DNA of 64,000 nucleotides from Oceanisphaera marina (GTDB taxonomy: Bacteria > Pseudomonadota > Gammaproteobacteria > Enterobacterales > Aeromonadaceae), in NCBI RefSeq assembly GCF_014643915.1, contig NZ_BMKE01000012.1, forward strand, positions 44,680-108,679, in the 5' to 3' direction. The notes under the pieces were generated by a model. The model worked only from the letters and a program-made list of their open reading frames with translations, ran no database searches and had not been told where the DNA came from. How positions within the stretch are numbered: position 1 is the first letter of the stretch; the number at the start of each line of letters is the position of its first letter. Shown in pieces: positions 60,275 to 64,000 of this stretch. The position numbers and the translations under genes are program-made.

Positions 60275-63001
60275 CTAGCAACGTAGAACACCGCTAAACA
60301 GGCCGGCTTTATTGCTGCTGTAACGTACGGTATTTTCCCCCATGCTTGTCTGATGAAGTGTTGCGCTACCACTTTGCTTGCACGTTTCAGCGTGTGTCAG
60401 CTCAAACTCCAGGGGAACATGGCTGTGAATGCTCCATTGGATGACATGATCAACTCGTTGCCATTTGAGTAGCTTCCCATTGGCATTTTTGAGGCGAACA
60501 CTCTGATCATCGTGGCTCGATAGCACCAGGGGGGTCCTGGCCTCGGATAGAATCAAATATTTACCGTCTTCACTGTTTTCCCAGCCGGCAATGGTACTTT
60601 TTTCCATAACCGGAGTGCCAAGCCTATGGGGTAAACGCAGGCTTTTTATGCCCGAACTGGTGACCAGCCATTCGCCATCCAAAGTGCGAGCCAATCCTGT
60701 TTCATACAAGGTTCGGGCGCGCTTGGCGTATTCACTCAAATAAAGCGGGGTCACTTTTTGTTGAACAGCCCAGGCGTAAACATCCTTCACGGCTTGCAAT
60801 GATGCCGGATAAGTACCCGAATACATGTGATAGTAAATACCAATGGTTTTTAATCTTCGCGGGCTGCCCAATAACTCGAAAGTCTCAATAACACGGCGAT
60901 AACCGTCAAAAGATTCTGTCCACTCCCGAGTGTAAAAATTTTCGTTCAATATCGGAGCATAGACCTGAACGGCTGAGGGGTACCATGCGATAGTAGGAAA
61001 GATCTGAGCCAGACTGTTATCCCCACGTACCACATAAGTATTGCCACCATTGACGTTAAGCAGATTAGCCTGCTCAGCGATCTCTAGAATATTTTCATCT
61101 GGGTCAGCCGCTCCGCTCCAGAGAATGAGGCTCGCTTTTTTGTGTTTAGGGGCCAGTTGCCGATTGATGTAATCGACACTACCGGTGATTTCCTTGTGGA
61201 AGTCGACTTCGTAATCAGGGATAGGAAGATTATCGCCGTATTGTTTTTCTCTAATCGCACTCGTCTCTCCCCAGAAAAAAGGGTGACTGAAGGTATGGGA
61301 TGCCACTTCAATATTTGGCAGAGCAAAAATATGGCGCGCGATGGCTTCAAGCTCGGCACTTTTTTCCGGATACAGACCCTGCTTGCTGATTTCACCTTCA
61401 ATAACAGAGACGGTCTGCGGGATTTGGAAGGGTTTGAATACATGTTCCAGCAGCACTTCTGCAGTATAAGGCTTGCCGGGAAACCAGGCGATGGAAGGGA
61501 ATCCATCACCATCAACGTGGCTGGTCAAAATACGCCGCCCGCTTTCGGTAGTGACATCCGCCGCAGGAATAGCGGGAAGATTGAGCGTAACATCAAGCAA
61601 ACGAAACGGATCGACAAGCCATACTGCTTTGTCATTGCCCAGTGTGGCTTTCGGGAACGGCGACAAGGCGGCACCGCCCCAGGGAGCTCGGAACAGCAAC
61701 CCGCTCGTATCTTGAGTTTCATCGGTAACACCCAGAAGTATTTCTACTTCCGACTTTGAGCTGACCCATTTGGAGTAGCTTTCAAACTCACTGAAGGCTA
61801 TTGAATTAGCCGATTTCAGCCAATCATGGCCTTGGGCAAGCTTTACCCGTCCTTGAAGATCACCCGCTTCCTGTATACCCAGCTGAGCTCTAAAAGCAGG
61901 CAGCGTCGGTAATGCACCGAGAAAAAGCATAGGGCGAACATTAAGCTGCTGTGCCAGCCAGGCTTGTAACTGCGGCTGCTGGTTATAGATATGCTCTTCC
62001 AGCCAGACCACTATTGCCGCATACCGATTAATATCCAGGCGATTAAAATCAATGGTATTAATGTCCAGACATTCAGGCACATAGCCTTGATATTCGATGG
62101 GCATGGCAATCTGTCGATGACACCAGGATCGATTATAAGAATCTTGGGTACCGTCGTAGAATCCGAGCACCCGCCTGGCGATAGGCTCAATAGTGCTGAC
62201 GCCAAACTGATAGAGCAGGCCATCGCTGATATAGGGTGTATAGCCTTCGCTCAGCAAACGTCGGGCAGCCCTTTTTTGGGCTGCTCGCTCGCTCCCGGGA
62301 ATATAATCAATAACGATAACTTCCAGATCGAGTGCCTTGACCTTGTTCAGTTGATTGGTCAGCCATTCGCGATCGGTAGCACTGATGTCACGATAGCTGT
62401 CACTGACGGGATCATAGCCATGATAAAGCGATTCGGCTGCCACGGCGTCGACAAGCACACTGACCTGTTCCATCACCTCAAAGCCTCGATTCAGAATCAG
62501 TTTTGGCTCAGTATTCAACTCCGCCAAGGCTTTGACAATCTGTACTAGGGCCTGTTGCTGATTGCCCTGCTCCACTTCCTGCTCGGCAAACAAATAATAG
62601 CTGTCAAGCGTGTCTAGAAAGAGCCCATTAAACCCTTGGGATAAATATTGCGACGCCTGTTTGACAAGGTGCTCCTGCCAAGCTGATGCGGACAGGTCCA
62701 TTACGTGGCTTTGCCAATTGGTGTTTTGTACGGGAGAAAGTAAGCTCAGCGAAGCCGGCAGGATTTTTCCGGCAAATTCACCGACACTGAGATAGGCAAA
62801 AACCTGGGTACCTGACTTGTGTAGGGTTTCAATCTGTCGTGGAGTGATCAATGTCGGTGTCACCACGACCCGATCATAGGACATCAGTTCTCGTACTGAG
62901 TCAATACTGTCGTAATAGAATGCAATAGAGTTGACCGAGCGCTCGGCGGCAATTACCTGAACAAACAGGCTTGGTAACAGTGCCCAGATAAAAAGTCGCA
63001 T
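60275..63001 (-). CDS. pelA: PelA, Pel deacetylase/hydrolase
   Basis: 908 residues. Signal peptide about 1-19. GH114-like hydrolase domain about 22-280 (GFNGLFLDTLDSYYLF with Asp130/133 and AAESLYHGYD with Glu190 as acidic candidates), reductase-like middle part, then the deacetylase with the metal motif SHVDGDGF (Asp497, Asp499) and ASHTFSHPFFWG (His569, His573). First gene of pelABCDEFG; GGGAGTG upstream. Long leader 63002-63377. Confidence 0.94.
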   Translation of the reverse strand: MRLFIWALLPSLFVQVIAAERSVNSIAFYYDSIDSVRELMSYDRVVVTPTLITPRQIETLHKSGTQVFAYLSVGEFAGKILPASLSLLSPVQNTNWQSHVMDLSASAWQEHLVKQASQYLSQGFNGLFLDTLDSYYLFAEQEVEQGNQQQALVQIVKALAELNTEPKLILNRGFEVMEQVSVLVDAVAAESLYHGYDPVSDSYRDISATDREWLTNQLNKVKALDLEVIVIDYIPGSERAAQKRAARRLLSEGYTPYISDGLLYQFGVSTIEPIARRVLGFYDGTQDSYNRSWCHRQIAMPIEYQGYVPECLDINTIDFNRLDINRYAAIVVWLEEHIYNQQPQLQAWLAQQLNVRPMLFLGALPTLPAFRAQLGIQEAGDLQGRVKLAQGHDWLKSANSIAFSEFESYSKWVSSKSEVEILLGVTDETQDTSGLLFRAPWGGAALSPFPKATLGNDKAVWLVDPFRLLDVTLNLPAIPAADVTTESGRRILTSHVDGDGFPSIAWFPGKPYTAEVLLEHVFKPFQIPQTVSVIEGEISKQGLYPEKSAELEAIARHIFALPNIEVASHTFSHPFFWGETSAIREKQYGDNLPIPDYEVDFHKEITGSVDYINRQLAPKHKKASLILWSGAADPDENILEIAEQANLLNVNGGNTYVVRGDNSLAQIFPTIAWYPSAVQVYAPILNENFYTREWTESFDGYRRVIETFELLGSPRRLKTIGIYYHMYSGTYPASLQAVKDVYAWAVQQKVTPLYLSEYAKRARTLYETGLARTLDGEWLVTSSGIKSLRLPHRLGTPVMEKSTIAGWENSEDGKYLILSEARTPLVLSSHDDQSVRLKNANGKLLKWQRVDHVIQWSIHSHVPLEFELTHAETCKQSGSATLHQTSMGENTVRYSSNKAGLFSGVLRC

Positions 63002-63158
63002 TACAACACTCCCTTGTTGATGCTCTTTAACGGCCGGTCCTCTTCCTGAGGTATACCTATATGCCTATCTCTACTCTAGATTTGATTGAGCGAAGTAGAT
63101 ATGCAAATGGATAAAAAATTTTGGTGGGCCATGTAATGGTAGTCATAAGGAGACTCTT

Positions 63159-63289
63159 GCAGCCTGTCGGGGAAATGACCTTCGGATGGCATTTCCCGTG
63201 CCTTTATGGGGCTGCTTGCTGCCGTGTATCTTTGTTGGGTAATGGACCGAACATCCAGTGAATATTCGCAGCCGTTACCCAGCAAAGAT
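63159..63289. promoter_or_regulatory. Strongly folded region upstream of pelA
   Basis: Two structures in the 376-bp gap (63002-63377). First GCAGCC (63159-63164) pairs with GGCTGC (63210-63215) around GGGAAATG (63170-63177)/CATTTCCC (63190-63197). Second an 18-bp stem: 63228-63245 (atctttgttgggtaatgg) with 63272-63289 (ccgttacccagcaaagat), two G-U pairs if read on the plus strand. It would be in the pelA leader if transcription starts upstream of it. No known riboswitch class recognised. Confidence 0.55.
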
Positions 63290-63377
63290 GTCTAGCTCAG
63301 TGGCGTGTAGTGGGAAGTGACTCTGTTATCTCGAGTATCCAGCTTTAAAATAGATCATATTTTTCGCTAGATTGGTA

Positions 63378-63578
63378 TTAGGCAAGCCGTGTACGCTTGG
63401 CTTGTACCGACTCACCGGCCACACCGAAGTCCTGGGTGGCAATATCTTGTAGCAAGATTCTGACTGTTTCAGGCTTAACATCCAGCGCCTTCACACAGGC
63501 ATCGGTTACTTCTTTGATCAATGCTTCTTTCTGCTCGTTACTACGACCTTCAATCAACGCGATATTAAGAATAGGCAT
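63378..63578 (-). CDS. 4-oxalocrotonate tautomerase family protein
   Basis: 66 residues. Catalytic Pro after Met (MPILNIALIEGRSNEQKEALI) with Arg12 as a conserved neighbour; the 4-OT-like fold length is typical (about 62). AAGGAACC ribosome site upstream. Substrate unknown; ones linked to no catabolic operon are common. Confidence 0.9.
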   Translation of the reverse strand: MPILNIALIEGRSNEQKEALIKEVTDACVKALDVKPETVRILLQDIATQDFGVAGESVQAKRTRLA

Positions 63579-63904
63579 TCTGGGTTCCTTTCAGATAAAA
63601 ATGAGCAGCCATTACAGTAAAAAACGTGAGCCGAGTCAAATCAGTAACAGTGCCGACCTTCGTGCAATATGGCACAACAACGCTACACCCACATACAGCA
63701 CGGATGTAGTCGCGCGCTTTAGCCGCGAAAACCTGCGTAGCAGGTTCTGGTGTAGCAAGCCTATCCGTTGCGATGAATTGATTATAAATTTGGCAATGCG
63801 GTGGTATATTAAGGACCGGAGCAAAGATATTGCTGCGCAATATTGCACAGCTAAAGCAGTGCCTACCTTCGTGCAGTATTCACCACTCACGGTTAACGTA
63901 GACG
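63579..63904. repeat. Repeat-bearing gap next to the rrn operon
   Basis: No gene seen. Two direct copies of a 23-bp sequence with two mismatches: 63648-63670 (cagtgccgaccttcgtgcaatat) and 63857-63879 (cagtgcctaccttcgtgcagtat). Between them a CGCGCTTTAGCCGCG stretch (about 63711-63727) and a hairpin AACCTGC-GTA-GCAGGTT (63730-63746), similar in design to the csdE-tcdA cloverleaf element. Confidence 0.55.
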
Positions 63905-63905
63905 A

Positions 63906-63938
63906 AAAAAAGCCCGACGCTTTCGCATCGGGCTTTTT
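63906..63938 (-). terminator. Rho-independent terminator of the rrn operon
   Basis: AAAAAGCCCGA-CGCTTTCGCA-TCGGGCTTTTT hairpin, about 9 bases past the 5S 3' end on the minus strand. Confidence 0.9.
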
Positions 63939-63946
63939 AAATTGGG

Positions 63947-64000
63947 TGCCTGGCAGTGACCTACTTTCACATGGCAGCTGCCACACTATCATCGGCGCGG
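63947..64000 (-). rRNA. rrf: 5S ribosomal RNA, 3' part (truncated by window edge)
   Basis: The plus strand reads TGCCTGGCAGTGACCTACTT..., the complement of the 5S 3' end (GTAGGTCACTGCCAGGCA), and continues with CACACTATCATCGGCGC, complement of the conserved GCGCCGATGATAGTGTG. About 54 of some 116-120 bases are present. 23S and 16S should lie beyond 64000. Confidence 0.93.

Noticed and set aside
63291-63306. tRNA-like D-arm sequence (tctagctcagtggcgt)
   Set aside because: No acceptor stem, anticodon arm or TTCRA-type T-arm could be fitted around it.
63002-63377. c-di-GMP (GEMM-type) riboswitch in front of pelA
   Set aside because: The folded region has stems but lacks the conserved GEMM core sequences on both strands.

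Overview
The window looks like chromosome of a marine or brackish gammaproteobacterium, most likely in or near Aeromonadales (Oceanimonas/Oceanisphaera/Zobellella type). This is inferred from the housekeeping gene order (ubiE-ubiJ-ubiB-tatABC-tatD-hemB, ubiD-fre, rho, trxA/rhlB-gppA, ilvC/ilvY, csdA-csdE/tcdA) and from overall protein character. No species call can be made from sequence reading alone.

Layout. 1-4.05 kb: nitric oxide detoxification, with a truncated norR divergent from a quinol-type norB; three GT-N7-AC enhancer boxes and a near-perfect sigma-54 promoter lie between them. 4.05-8.9 kb: a PAS-GGDEF protein, a DCC-family/FAD oxidoreductase pair, a small flagellar-rod-like protein paired with an SprA-related metalloprotease, and a YgjP-like metallopeptidase. 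9.0-10.7 kb: tsdB-tsdA, di-heme cytochromes of thiosulfate/tetrathionate interconversion. 10.8-16.05 kb: an AT-rich accessory locus that resembles a divergent functional-amyloid (Fap) export system, with a Ser/Asn/Asp-rich repeat protein, a small FapB/C-like protein, a FapD-like C39 peptidase, a secreted protein with a double-glycine-type motif, a degenerate VpsR-type regulator and a FapF-like outer-membrane barrel. 16.5-28 kb: mechanosensitive channel, two GSTs, DUF3360 permease, sbcDC, EamA exporter, MarR regulator, cytochrome c5. 28.2-50.7 kb: conserved housekeeping genes (rep, csdAE, tcdA, ilvC/ilvY, ubiK, fre-ubiD, rho, trxA, rhlB-gppA, RidA-like, hemB, tatD, tatCBA, ubiB-ubiJ-ubiE, crcB). 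50.9-63.0 kb: a complete pelABCDEFG exopolysaccharide operon. 63.4-64 kb: a 4-oxalocrotonate tautomerase homologue and the 3' end of a 5S rRNA gene with its terminator, the end of an rrn operon transcribed leftwards.

How it fits together. Two separate biofilm-matrix systems are encoded 35 kb apart: a cationic polysaccharide (Pel) whose PelD keeps an RxxD c-di-GMP site, and a Fap-like secreted fibre candidate tied to a VpsR-family regulator (that family is known to bind c-di-GMP in Vibrio). A diguanylate cyclase candidate is also present at 4-5 kb. The Fap-like locus is the best candidate for an undescribed system: its main secreted protein is unlike Pseudomonas FapC, and two of its secreted proteins carry a shared L-x-x-x-R-G motif just after the Sec signal, which could be processed by the neighbouring C39 peptidase. 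Non-coding points of interest are a three-hairpin cloverleaf-like repeat between csdE and tcdA, a G-quadruplex-forming tract near ilvC, and a strongly folded leader region between pelA and the tautomerase gene.
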